Shown: positions 1 through 7,600 of the stretch, piece by piece | Numbering within the stretch: position 1 is the first letter of the stretch | Layout: each line of letters starts with the position of its first letter | The notes under the pieces: generated by a model | Seen by the model: the letters and a program-made list of their open reading frames with translations, nothing else | What the model was told of the DNA's origin: nothing | Database searches by the model: none | Program-made: the position numbers and the translations under genes | Source: Acidimicrobiaceae bacterium | Lineage (GTDB): Bacteria; Actinomycetota; Acidimicrobiia; Acidimicrobiales; UBA8592 | Length of the DNA stretch: 9,878 nucleotides | Reading direction: 5' to 3' | Assembly: GCA_002703045.1 (NCBI GenBank) | Contig: PAEG01000003.1 | Coordinates: 1-9,878, forward strand

Positions 1-1239
1 AATCAAGCCCAAAGAAGAATAATAGAAGAAATCGATACAGGAACAGCACGCGACCTTCTATCGAACCTTCGAGGGGTTAGAGCTGAATCCACTCCAGCCA
101 TACGACTTGATAATAACTGGATTTCTGCTGACCCAGTTCTATTCGAAGCTCCCGGAAACATCGACACTGAACTATTGAACCTCGTTAATGCTTCTGAAGC
201 TTCTGGGGCGAAAATGAAATACCGACTAAGTAACGGAACCCCAGTTCTTGTAATAGGGTTTCCCCTAACGGCACGAGATGCCTTATATTTCGAGGCAACT
301 CCACTTGACGATATTGAAGATACTCTAAATGCGCTCTCACAGATCCTAATAGTAACGAGCGCAGGAATTTGTCTTCTCGGAATAGCTAGTGGTGCTTTCG
401 CTTCTCGAAGGTTGCTGCTTCCAGTCGAAAAGGTTGGTCAGGCTGCCAGAGCTATCGCTACAGGTGATTTAACCGCCCGATTAGAAGTTGGACGAGATCG
501 CGACCTCGAGCAACTAACTGACTCATTCAACCAAATGGCGTCTAATCTCGAAGAACGTATACAAGCAGACGCCAAATTTGCAAGCAACGTTTCGCATGAA
601 TTGCGCTCCCCACTTACAACGATTATGGCCTCTCTAGAAGTATTGAACGCAGATAAAAATACTTTCAATAAAGCATCGTCAGTTGCACTTGATCTTCTCA
701 CTGAAGACCTTGAGCGTTTTCGTCAATTAGTAGAAGACCTCCTTGAAATCTCGCGATACGAAGTTAATGCAAATGCGTTGGATCTTGAAAGGTTTTTACT
801 GAAAGAATTCCTTAGGGCAATTGCGATCCAATCAGGGCACGAACTTCTCCAAGTGGAATTCCTTAATTGCGCCGATCAGACGGTAATCGAAGCAGACAAA
901 AGGCGACTAGCGCGGGTAATGAACAACCTCCTAGAAAATGCAACTAATTACGCTGGAGGTGCGACAAGATTAACGGTGACGCAGCATAATAGCGATATCG
1001 AAATCTCAATCGAGGACAACGGGCCTGGTATTCCTGAAGAAGAACGTAACACAATCTTTGAAAGGTTCGCCCGAGGAGCAGAAGGAGGGCGACGAGGAAA
1101 AGGAACGGGAACTGGCCTAGGCCTCTCACTTGTTGCAGAACACCTTAAACTTCACGGAGGGAAGGTAAACGTTCGTGGTCACGAGAATGAAGAAAGTGGC
1201 TCAATTTTTACAATCACTCTCCCAAAGGTAATCAAATGA
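1..1239 (+). CDS. mtrB: Sensor histidine kinase, MtrB-like (5' end outside window)
   Basis: This is the C-terminal part of a membrane sensor kinase that autophosphorylates on histidine and passes the phosphate to a response regulator, probably MtrA-like and upstream of the window. The reading frame is open from base 1, so the TTG at 175 is internal and the real start lies outside. Counting residues from base 1, the end of an extracytoplasmic sensor region is followed by a transmembrane helix at about 114-134, a HAMP linker at about 138-190, a HisKA H-box (SHELRSPLTT, His199), the N-box NNLLENATNY near 308-317, the G1 box DNGPGIP near 339-345, the F-box IFERFARG, and the G2 box GTGLGLSLV. All catalytic boxes are intact. 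The stretch DLERFRQLVEDLLEISRYE closely resembles actinobacterial MtrB. The lipoprotein gene that follows, overlapping by ATGA, matches the mtrB-lpqB order. The family call is firm; orthology to mtrB is inferred, as the regulator gene is not visible. Confidence 0.85.
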   Translation, partial: NQAQRRIIEEIDTGTARDLLSNLRGVRAESTPAIRLDNNWISADPVLFEAPGNIDTELLNLVNASEASGAKMKYRLSNGTPVLVIGFPLTARDALYFEATPLDDIEDTLNALSQILIVTSAGICLLGIASGAFASRRLLLPVEKVGQAARAIATGDLTARLEVGRDRDLEQLTDSFNQMASNLEERIQADAKFASNVSHELRSPLTTIMASLEVLNADKNTFNKASSVALDLLTEDLERFRQLVEDLLEISRYEVNANALDLERFLLKEFLRAIAIQSGHELLQVEFLNCADQTVIEADKRRLARVMNNLLENATNYAGGATRLTVTQHNSDIEISIEDNGPGIPEEERNTIFERFARGAEGGRRGKGTGTGLGLSLVAEHLKLHGGKVNVRGHENEESGSIFTITLPKVIK

Positions 1240-1814
1240 AAAAAATCTTTACCTACTTACCCTTAGCTGTCTTGGTTTTCTCAGGATGCGGAATCCCCCA
1301 AGACTCTTCGCCCGTTTCCATACAGTCAACTCTTCCAGAGAACACGACACCGCAAACAGACGCTCAGGTGAGTGAAGACTCTCGGACCTTTACGATATAT
1401 CTACTTGACGCTGACAGCCGGTTAGTCCCAGTCACGCGCGAACTATCCGGATCAGAACTTAGAATCACAGATCTCATTAACGAGCTAATAGCGAACCCTA
1501 CTGAAGCCGAGTCGAGCATGGCCCTAAGCACAGCGGTTCCAGTAGGACTGTCGTTAGATGGAGTAAGCGTAGATGGAGTGGTTGCAACAATTAATTTCGA
1601 GCCCGGAGGGTTAGAAATAGTTGAAGGAGAACAACTCACGGAGGCGCTTGCTCAAATTGTCTGGAGCGTCACCGAATCAGGTGACGTAACAAGTTTGATT
1701 ATTTCCATAAATAGTGAAGTAAAAACTTGGCCGACGCCAGATGAAGGTGACCAAAATTTACTAACGAGAAGTCAGTTCATTAGCTACGCTCCCCAAGTAT
1801 CAGTTGTCGGATAG
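1236..1814 (+). CDS. GerMN-domain lipoprotein (LpqB-like, short form)
   Basis: A 192-residue predicted lipoprotein. Residues 1-17 form a signal peptide (MKK, then a hydrophobic core) ending in a lipobox FSGC with the lipidated cysteine at 18, so the mature protein should be anchored on the outer face of the cytoplasmic membrane. A polar linker rich in Ser, Thr and Pro follows. Residues about 50-165 form a GerMN-type domain (YLLDADSRLVPVTREL, a helix with DLINELIANP, then VDGVVATINF and LTEALAQIVWSVTE). Its ATG overlaps the kinase stop codon (ATGA) and has an AAAGG ribosome binding site at 1224-1228, 7 bases upstream. In actinobacteria LpqB, encoded next to MtrB, carries a GerMN domain plus a long beta-propeller and is near 580 residues. 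This protein has only the GerMN portion. A role modulating the kinase or acting in the cell wall is inferred from position only. Confidence 0.8.
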   Translation: MKKIFTYLPLAVLVFSGCGIPQDSSPVSIQSTLPENTTPQTDAQVSEDSRTFTIYLLDADSRLVPVTRELSGSELRITDLINELIANPTEAESSMALSTAVPVGLSLDGVSVDGVVATINFEPGGLEIVEGEQLTEALAQIVWSVTESGDVTSLIISINSEVKTWPTPDEGDQNLLTRSQFISYAPQVSVVG

Positions 1815-1830
1815 CAATAAACACAGGACA

Positions 1831-1834
1831 GGAG
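1831..1834 (+). promoter_or_regulatory. Ribosome binding site that sets the glpK start
   Basis: GGAG (within ACAGGAGAAACA) lies 5 bases before the TTG at 1840. This favours TTG 1840 over the upstream in-frame TTG at 1804, which overlaps the lipoprotein gene and has no such site. Translation from 1840 gives MTIILAIDAGTTG, the normal N terminus of glycerol kinases. Confidence 0.7.
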
Positions 1835-1839
1835 AAACA

Positions 1840-3321
1840 TTGACGATCATTCTCGCAATTGATGCTGGCACTACGGGTGTTCGGACACTAGCTGTTAATG
1901 GCCGTGGAGATATTGTCTCCTCTTCCTATAAGGAGTTCAAACAGTATTTCCCTAACCCTGGGTGGGTTGAACATGACCCAGAAGAAATATGGGGCGCCGT
2001 TCAGGCCACTATGTCTGATGTTGTTTCAAGTATTTCAGCTCCAATAACTGCAATAGGTATCACCAATCAACGCGAGACTGCCGTGGTTTGGGACCGAGAA
2101 ACCTCGCTCCCTCTTCATCGGGCGATTGTTTGGCAAGATAGACGCACAACCTCTCGGTGCGCAGAACTCGAAGAAAAAGGACTTGCCTCGACCATACGAG
2201 GATCGACAGGACTAATAATCGACCCTTACTTTTCAGCGACCAAATTTGAATGGATCTCGAAAAATTTACCAGCAAGGAATAACACTGTTTTTGGCACTAT
2301 TGATAGTTGGCTTGTATGGAAACTAACGGATGGGAAAGTTCACGCCACTGATACCTCAAACGCTTCACGCACAATGCTTTTTAATATTAATAGTCTGAGG
2401 TGGGACAGCGAACTTCTTGACTTATTTGGTATAAACGAGTCGTGTTTACCTGAGGTCAGAGCATCGAATGGCGATTTCGGGGAAACAGGAAATGAAGCAT
2501 CCTGCGGTAAAGGAATCCCGATTAGAGGAATAGCAGGCGATCAACAATCCTCCCTATTTGGTCACGCTGCATTTTCTAAAGGAGACGCCAAAAATACATA
2601 TGGAACTGGTTCTTTCATTCTGATGAATGTCGGAGCAGAATTACCTAATCCAGTTGATGGCCTTCTGTCTACGGTCGCTTGGACCCTAGAGGGGAATGAC
2701 ACAACAAGTACCACCTACGCTTTGGAAGGCTCTATCTTCTCCACCGGAGCAACAGTTCAGTGGTTACGGGATGGATTGGGTATGATTTCTCAGGCTTCGG
2801 AACTCGAATCTCTAGCTCTTCAATGTTCAGACACAGGAGATGTTTTTATCGTTCCGGCATTTACAGGGCTAGGTAGTCCTTGGTGGGACCCTCTAGCTCG
2901 GGGAACACTCCTAGGAATCACTCGTGGGACGGGCAAAGCAGAGATCGCCCGAGCAGTAATCGAATCAATCGCATATCAAACGCGCGATGTAATAGAGGCA
3001 ATGCAAGTTGCCTCAAATCAGCAACTACAGAATTTAAGGGTTGATGGTGGTGCATCAGTAATGGATCTCCTTCTGCAGCTCCAAGCAGATCAGCTGCAAG
3101 TCCCAGTTCTTAGACCCCAATCAAAGGAAATTACTGCTCTTGGTGCGGCATTCCTCGCTGGGCTTTCAGTAGGCATTTGGACTTCACTTTCTGAGGTTGC
3201 AGAAATATGGAAGTTGGATGTTCAGATGCAGCCAGAGATGGACCGGTTGACAGTTAACAAAGTTCACGCTCGATGGCTTCAGGCTATAGAGCGCAGTAGG
3301 TCTTGGGCAATAAGCGACTAG
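1840..3321 (+). CDS. glpK: Glycerol kinase
   Basis: A cytoplasmic FGGY-family kinase that phosphorylates glycerol with ATP to sn-glycerol 3-phosphate, feeding phospholipid synthesis and glycolysis. With the TTG start at 1840 the protein is 493 residues, the usual size (E. coli GlpK is about 500). Visible motifs are the N-terminal phosphate-binding DAGTTG (residues 8-13), NQRET near 76-80 with the Arg and Glu that contact glycerol, the Tyr of IIDPYFSATK, SRTMLFNI, GIAGDQQ with the catalytic Asp near 234, TYGTGSF, FTGLGSPWWDPLARG, and the C-terminal ATP-site segment DGGAS followed by TALGAAFLAGLSVGIW. These distinguish glycerol kinase from other FGGY sugar kinases. It starts 25 bases after the lipoprotein stop, so it is probably co-transcribed with it. 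No glpF or glpD is in view. A longer form from TTG 1804 (505 residues) is possible but less likely. Confidence 0.95.
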   Translation: MTIILAIDAGTTGVRTLAVNGRGDIVSSSYKEFKQYFPNPGWVEHDPEEIWGAVQATMSDVVSSISAPITAIGITNQRETAVVWDRETSLPLHRAIVWQDRRTTSRCAELEEKGLASTIRGSTGLIIDPYFSATKFEWISKNLPARNNTVFGTIDSWLVWKLTDGKVHATDTSNASRTMLFNINSLRWDSELLDLFGINESCLPEVRASNGDFGETGNEASCGKGIPIRGIAGDQQSSLFGHAAFSKGDAKNTYGTGSFILMNVGAELPNPVDGLLSTVAWTLEGNDTTSTTYALEGSIFSTGATVQWLRDGLGMISQASELESLALQCSDTGDVFIVPAFTGLGSPWWDPLARGTLLGITRGTGKAEIARAVIESIAYQTRDVIEAMQVASNQQLQNLRVDGGASVMDLLLQLQADQLQVPVLRPQSKEITALGAAFLAGLSVGIWTSLSEVAEIWKLDVQMQPEMDRLTVNKVHARWLQAIERSRSWAISD

Positions 3322-3333
3322 CGGGGTCAGGTG

Positions 3334-4506
3334 CTAAAGATCCGTCAGCGTGTTCTTTATATGGCGGATAGCTTGGGAAATACGTTGTTCATTCTCGATC
3401 AGAGCAAACCGAACATACCCTTCTCCTCCTGGCCCAAATCCTACTCCTGGCGAAGTAGCTACTTTCGCTTCTTTGACGAGCCAAGAAGCGAACTCTATGG
3501 ACCCCATATGCTTGTAAGGCTCAGGAATAGGTGCCCAGGCAAACATTGTCCCTTTAGGAGGTTCCATGCTCCACCCGATCCTATTCAGACCGTCGCACAA
3601 TGCGTCACGGCGACTTTGATATATCTTATTAACTTCTTTAGGGTGATCGCTTGCCTCGTTAATTGTTACCGTCGCTGCAATTTGTATTGGCTGGAACGTT
3701 CCATAGTCTAAATAAGATTTAATCTTTGCTAAAGCTCCAATAACCTCACTGTTTCCAAGCATGAATGCCACACGCCAACCTGCCATGGAAAATGACTTTG
3801 TCATTGAGTAGAGTTCTACAGCGACATCTTTACCCCCATCTGCTTGGAGAATAGAGGGAGGCTGGTATCCGTCAAAACCTAAGTCCGCATACGCGAAATC
3901 GTGAACGAGAAGAACTTCCTTCTCTTTGGCAAAGTCAACTACTTGTTGCATGAAGTCCAAATCGACACACATGGTGGTTGGATTGTGTGGAAAAGAAAGC
4001 AAAATTACTTTTGGGCGAGGCCAGCTATATTCCCACCGCTCTCTCATAGCCTCAAAGAAATCAGATCCGCTTGTAAGGGGAATCTCTCGAACCTCTGCGC
4101 CAGCAAAGAGAGGTGAGTACAAATGAATGGGGTACGAAGGGGACGGAACCAATACAGCATCTCCTGGCTGAACGAGAGTCCACATTAGATGAGATAAGCC
4201 TTCTTTAGCACCGATTGTGTTAATCGCCTCAGTCTCTGGGTCAAGAGAAACTCCGAAAGTTTCCTGGTATAAACCGCAGATCGCTTCTCGAAGCTTTGGA
4301 ATTCCCTTACTCAGTGAATATCGATGATTTCTGGGATTCTGCGCAGCTTCGCAGAGCTTATCGACAGCAATCTTTGGAGATGGAAGGTCAGGGTTTCCGA
4401 ATCCAAAATCGATAATGTCATCACCTTCACGGCGCCCCTTGATCTTTAAGTCATTAATTATTGTAAAAACATATGGGGGAAGATTTGCTATTCGCCGAAA
4501 CTCCAT
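3334..4506 (-). CDS. alaC: Alanine transaminase (PLP aminotransferase, AlaC type)
   Basis: A class I/II PLP aminotransferase of about 390 residues that closely resembles E. coli AlaC (YfdZ), which makes alanine from pyruvate using glutamate. Shared landmarks along the length are [24 protein letters not shown], a [16 protein letters not shown] segment, [45 protein letters not shown], and [15 protein letters not shown] with the PLP lysine at residue 237. Others are [21 protein letters not shown], and VRFALIEN with the substrate carboxylate-binding Arg near 366. Nothing essential is missing. A TTG at 4509 precedes the ATG at 4506 in frame. I chose the ATG, although GGAG upstream is spaced 10 bases from the TTG and 13 from the ATG. 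It follows the ROK kinase with a gap of about 45 bases and ends 12 bases from glpK, tail to tail. Donor and acceptor specificity is inferred from similarity; an aspartate or LL-diaminopimelate aminotransferase is the main alternative. Confidence 0.9.
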   Translation of the reverse strand: MEFRRIANLPPYVFTIINDLKIKGRREGDDIIDFGFGNPDLPSPKIAVDKLCEAAQNPRNHRYSLSKGIPKLREAICGLYQETFGVSLDPETEAINTIGAKEGLSHLMWTLVQPGDAVLVPSPSYPIHLYSPLFAGAEVREIPLTSGSDFFEAMRERWEYSWPRPKVILLSFPHNPTTMCVDLDFMQQVVDFAKEKEVLLVHDFAYADLGFDGYQPPSILQADGGKDVAVELYSMTKSFSMAGWRVAFMLGNSEVIGALAKIKSYLDYGTFQPIQIAATVTINEASDHPKEVNKIYQSRRDALCDGLNRIGWSMEPPKGTMFAWAPIPEPYKHMGSIEFASWLVKEAKVATSPGVGFGPGGEGYVRFALIENEQRISQAIRHIKNTLTDL

Positions 4507-4551
4507 CAACTCAGGCTATCTCCATTATTAGCAAGGGACGTGCACCTACGT

Positions 4552-5523
4552 TTATCTCTTCTGCGCTAGTAGATTCTGCTTAGCTAGCAAGGCTGCTCCG
4601 ATGGCACCTGCTTTGTTTCCAAATTCAGCTAGGACAATCAAATCTTGTGACCTTAGTGAATGTTCTGGAGTTAACCTCCCGAAGCTCTTCCTAACGGGAT
4701 CCAGCAAGTGCTCGCCTAATTGTGTGATACCGCCGCCCAGAACTACCGATTGCGGGTCAAGGATATTGACTAAATTCACTAGGCCCATAGCTAACCAGTC
4801 ACTGAAATGCTCTAGTACCTTCATGGCTTCTCCATCGTTTTTTAGAACTAATTGAGCAACTCTTTCGCTACTAACCGGCCTACCGGCTTCGAACTCATCC
4901 CCATTAAGATGACCAATTCTCCCATCTGATCTAAGCTTTTCAGCGATATCTCCCAAAGCTGATCCTGAAGCGTACCGCTCCCAGCATCCCGAGCGTCCGC
5001 AGGGGCAAGGTAGACCGTCGGGCACAATTGTCATATGGCCGACCTCCCCTGCAAATCCAGATGCACCGCGAAGTAGTTCAGAATTAAAGTACAACCCAGC
5101 TCCAATCCCTGTACCTAAACAAACCATAATGGCGTTTTCAGATTCTCGAGCGACTCCTAACTGGACTTCAGCCCATGTAGCACTTGTAGCGTCATTTTCT
5201 ATTAGCACTGGAACATCTAACTCGCAACTGACCTTTTCAAGGAGGGGGAAATTCTTAAAGGTCGAAAGATTTGGAGATGTTCTAACTACGCCAGATCTGT
5301 CTATAAATCCAGCTACCCCGATACCCACACAGCCTATTTCGAGTCTTTCACTTTCTTGAATTTGAGCAGCGATGTCAATTAATGATTCGATAATTTTTTC
5401 GTGGTCATCTTCGCAAGGCTGTGAGATTACGCCTCCGAAAGAAAGGTCGGGACGAAGTCCAACACCACGTATATTTGTTCCACCAATATCAAACCCCAAA
5501 GAAATGGGGCCCTTAGGATTCAC
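4552..5523 (-). CDS. glk: ROK-family glucokinase
   Basis: A 323-residue cytoplasmic sugar kinase of the ROK family, most likely ATP-dependent glucokinase giving glucose 6-phosphate. Residues 10-17 hold the phosphate-binding GFDIGGTN. ENDATSA at 109-115 carries the catalytic Asp111. CLGTGIGAGL lies at 135-144. GEVGH at 159-163 holds the sugar-binding Glu and zinc-binding His, and CPCGRSGCWERYASG starting at 173 provides the three zinc cysteines (173, 175, 180). The LGGG near the C terminus completes the ATP site. An intact zinc motif points to the GlkA type rather than polyphosphate glucokinase, which lacks it. There is no N-terminal helix-turn-helix, so it is not a ROK repressor. The start is GTG, overlapping the stop of the SRPBCC gene by 4 bases (GTGA) with only a weak ribosome binding site, which suggests translational coupling. 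A glucokinase beside pimB' is also found in corynebacteria, as I recall. Other hexoses or N-acetylhexosamines remain possible substrates. Confidence 0.88.
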   Translation of the reverse strand: MNPKGPISLGFDIGGTNIRGVGLRPDLSFGGVISQPCEDDHEKIIESLIDIAAQIQESERLEIGCVGIGVAGFIDRSGVVRTSPNLSTFKNFPLLEKVSCELDVPVLIENDATSATWAEVQLGVARESENAIMVCLGTGIGAGLYFNSELLRGASGFAGEVGHMTIVPDGLPCPCGRSGCWERYASGSALGDIAEKLRSDGRIGHLNGDEFEAGRPVSSERVAQLVLKNDGEAMKVLEHFSDWLAMGLVNLVNILDPQSVVLGGGITQLGEHLLDPVRKSFGRLTPEHSLRSQDLIVLAEFGNKAGAIGAALLAKQNLLAQKR

Positions 5524-5972
5524 GACGATACTACTACTTCTACTCTTTTTCGAAGATCCTCTAATGCTGCCCTGATAATACGTGACTCTGCTCTTCGTTT
5601 GACAAAGCCTGGGATAAGGATGGCTAAGTCTGCAGCCAAATGGTAGGTCACCTCGGTCTCAACCCCTCCATTGATAGGAAGAAACTCGTACTCGCCCTCA
5701 AGTTTTCTAGTTATATCTCCTTCCATCTGCCTCCATGCGACTCGCAAAGGGTTACTACCGTAATAGTATCTGAGCGTATATGTCGTACTTCTTCCCATAG
5801 CTGCAACCCGAAACTGAACATCTCCTCCCCTGCCCTCGTTGTCAGTTGCAACTATCGTGGCTACTTTTATATCTGATGCCCAATCTGGGTAATGCTCGAA
5901 ATCAGTTATGACATCAAAACATTCTTGAGGAGTTGCTGAAATAACAGTTTTTTGTTTTGCATGATCACTCAT
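5520..5972 (-). CDS. SRPBCC (START-like / polyketide cyclase-like) protein, TB16.3/Rv2185c-like
   Basis: A 150-residue single-domain helix-grip protein. The fold has a deep hydrophobic pocket and usually binds lipids or other hydrophobic ligands. Typical landmarks are VISATPQECFDVITDFEHYPDWAS at the start (strand, helix and the Tyr-Pro-x-Trp motif at about 27-32), the central antiparallel strands (STTYTLRYYY, LRVAWRQMEGD, EGEYEFLP, VETEVTYHLAADL), and a long C-terminal helix from VKRRAESRII to the end. The sequence pattern resembles M. tuberculosis Rv2185c (TB16.3), which lies close to pimB' there too. The frame is open upstream as far as 6116, but that extension runs through the preceding membrane-protein gene. 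The ATG at 5972, with GAGAG 8 bases upstream, fits the domain start; ATG 5978 is the alternative. It overlaps the upstream gene by 8 bases and the ROK kinase by 4. Its ligand is unknown; a role in lipid or PIM handling is inferred from neighbours only. Confidence 0.85.
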   Translation of the reverse strand: MSDHAKQKTVISATPQECFDVITDFEHYPDWASDIKVATIVATDNEGRGGDVQFRVAAMGRSTTYTLRYYYGSNPLRVAWRQMEGDITRKLEGEYEFLPINGGVETEVTYHLAADLAILIPGFVKRRAESRIIRAALEDLRKRVEVVVSS

Positions 5973-6408
5973 AATCATCACTCTCGTTATCGATTGATGT
6001 ATTTCTTCGTCCTGTAAAAGACGTGTGGGAAATTGCCCACATATTGAGATTACCAATTGGATACACAGAGGCAAGGATACCGAAGGCGAAGTTCGTACTT
6101 GATGAAAGAGCAGCAAAAAAAATCCCCACTATTAGATTGACTGAAAAGGAGCCCCACAGGATTATTCGAATGCGCCTAGGGAAGGACATCGATAGAAGAA
6201 ATAAATCTCCGGTAGTAACAGTCTGGTGACGGCTTAACTCCAAGGACCTTAAAAAGGCAATCGAGCTCAGCACCAACCCTATACAAAAGATTGAGAGCGA
6301 GAGAACAACATATGCGATTTCCAGAGACTTAAATGCAATCGCTAGAAATCCACAGATAAGAAAAACGATTGTTCCCATCCACGAGGTTGCTTCATAATTT
6401 TTTTTCAT
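5965..6408 (-). CDS. Small four-helix membrane protein of unknown function
   Basis: I do not recognise this family. With the ATG at 6408 it is 147 residues starting MKKNYEATSW. It shows four hydrophobic segments long enough to span the membrane: about 12-28 (GTIVFLICGFLAIAF), 32-55 (a run rich in Val, Leu, Ile and Ser ending in AFLRS), 82-101 (IILWGSFSVNLIVGIFF) and 107-125 (AFGILASVYPIGNLNMW). A polar loop with FPRR sits between the second and third, and a hydrophilic tail (RRNTSIDNESDDYE) closes the protein. An upstream in-frame TTG at 6468 would add 20 polar residues and overlap pimB' by 31 bases. I preferred the ATG because it leaves pimB' intact and begins just before the first helix, though its ribosome binding site is weak. 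It sits between pimB' and the SRPBCC gene, overlapping the latter, so it is probably translated with them. Confidence 0.7.
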   Translation of the reverse strand: MKKNYEATSWMGTIVFLICGFLAIAFKSLEIAYVVLSLSIFCIGLVLSSIAFLRSLELSRHQTVTTGDLFLLSMSFPRRIRIILWGSFSVNLIVGIFFAALSSSTNFAFGILASVYPIGNLNMWAISHTSFTGRRNTSIDNESDDYE

Positions 6409-6437
6409 GATCTTAAAATCCCAGTCGGGTGAGCCCT

Positions 6438-7562
6438 TTATTGCTGCTGCGATAAGAGAGCTTCCCAATACTTTATCGCTAGGTAGTCGTATGAGAATTC
6501 CTTCTCAGCGCGTGCGCGTGAATTCCTCCCCATCTCCTGCCTAGTTTCTGAGTCTGTCAGAAGCTTTTCTAATGCTTGTTTAACAGCATTCGAGTCTGTT
6601 GGGTCATCGACAACAAAACCAGTCTCCCCTTCCAGAACTGCTTCGTCAGCCCCACCACTTCTTCCTGCGATTTGTGGTACCCCACAGGCTGCTGCTTCAA
6701 GAAACACTATTCCAAAACCTTCCTGCTCTAGACCCCCCCACCGCACGCGACATATCATGCCAAAGACATCAGCCATCCCATAGAGCTCTGACACTTCATC
6801 ATCAGACACAAAACCGAGGAACGTTACTGGTGCATTAGTCGACTGAGCAAGTGCTTTTAGGCGACGTAAATCTCTACCAGTTCCAGCTATTAAAAGATGG
6901 ACTCTGGGCCTGGTTTTCATCAATTCCGAAGTCGCAGAAATTAACACGTCCATACCCTTTCTCGGCACAAGCCGGCTCAAGGTTAAAATCACTTCATCGT
7001 CATCCTTAAAGTTAAAGCGTTCACGGACGGTTGATCTAGCCCGCTCATCAAGAGGCTTAAACCTATCTACGTCGACGCCAGGTGGAATGACACAGACAGG
7101 AAGGTTTTGTTTCGCAGCTCGTATCGCTTCTTTTGTTGAGTAATCACCAGCTGTAACTACAAGCTTGGCATGTTGAAGCACGTTTGCGATTAGAGATCGG
7201 GCTATTGGCACTCTTCCAGGAATGGTGACTTCTGCCCCATGAAGAATTACACCATAAGGGATTCCGATTTTTGGGCCGCGCATCCCGATGGGAACTGCTG
7301 GGTCATACATAATGAAGTCAATATTTTCAACCTCTGCTAATGATCGTATCTGGTTTGCCACTTGCCTTGTAGGAAGGAGAACACGCTGCTTACTTCTGAT
7401 TATTTTATGTGTTTGTTTTTGATCAAATGACTCAGAATCTGGATGAGGTGTGGTGTAGACAACGACCTTATCTTGCGGCAACCTTCTATAGATCTCCCAT
7501 AGATAGGATTGAATCCCTCCAACTTTTGGGGGATAGTCATTAGTAACTAATAAATGTCGCAC
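6438..7562 (-). CDS. pimB: GT4 glycosyltransferase, PimB'-like (PIM mannosyltransferase)
   Basis: A 374-residue GT-B fold glycosyltransferase of family GT4. It resembles PimB' of mycobacteria and corynebacteria, which transfers mannose from GDP-mannose to phosphatidylinositol monomannoside at the inner face of the membrane. Seen here are the acceptor-domain VTNDYPPKVGGIQSY (residues 6-20, with the Gly-Gly loop), VILHGAEVTIPGR with His108, IPPGVDVDRFKP, and TLSRLVPRKGMDVLI with the donor-phosphate Arg197 and Lys202. LLIAGTGRDLRRL and VTFLGFVSDDEVSELY follow, then the nucleotide-sugar EX7E motif EGFGIVFLE (Glu281 and Glu289) and CGVPQIAGRSGGADEAV. The length is normal for the family. The start is GTG at 7562, with AAGG 12 bases upstream. 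The adjacent SRPBCC gene and glucokinase match actinobacterial pimB' neighbourhoods. The precise acceptor (PIM1 or another polyprenyl or glycolipid acceptor) cannot be read from sequence alone. Confidence 0.88.
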   Translation of the reverse strand: MRHLLVTNDYPPKVGGIQSYLWEIYRRLPQDKVVVYTTPHPDSESFDQKQTHKIIRSKQRVLLPTRQVANQIRSLAEVENIDFIMYDPAVPIGMRGPKIGIPYGVILHGAEVTIPGRVPIARSLIANVLQHAKLVVTAGDYSTKEAIRAAKQNLPVCVIPPGVDVDRFKPLDERARSTVRERFNFKDDDEVILTLSRLVPRKGMDVLISATSELMKTRPRVHLLIAGTGRDLRRLKALAQSTNAPVTFLGFVSDDEVSELYGMADVFGMICRVRWGGLEQEGFGIVFLEAAACGVPQIAGRSGGADEAVLEGETGFVVDDPTDSNAVKQALEKLLTDSETRQEMGRNSRARAEKEFSYDYLAIKYWEALLSQQQ

Positions 7563-7600
7563 GTATCAAGAATGCCTTCGTTTTTTATTTTTTGCTCGAA

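Noticed and set aside
1364..1639. Minus-strand open frame of 91 codons
   Set aside because: It is antisense to the GerMN lipoprotein gene, with low-complexity serine-rich translation and no motif.
3315..3345. Possible bidirectional terminator between glpK and alaC
   Set aside because: Only a 4-base TAGC/GCTA pairing is visible, with no GC-rich stem and no T run on either strand.
3331..3711. Plus-strand open frame of 126 codons after glpK
   Set aside because: It lies wholly antisense to the well-conserved alaC coding region, and its translation has no domain-like features.
4552..5523. ROK protein as transcriptional repressor
   Set aside because: There is no N-terminal DNA-binding helix-turn-helix. 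The protein begins directly with the kinase phosphate-binding motif and keeps the catalytic Asp.
5973..6116. N-terminal extension of the SRPBCC gene
   Set aside because: The frame is open, but these 48 codons run through the membrane-protein gene, and the SRPBCC domain begins only after ATG 5972.
7575..7594. T-rich run between queG and pimB' as a terminator
   Set aside because: No hairpin adjoins it on either strand, so it is only an AT-rich gap.
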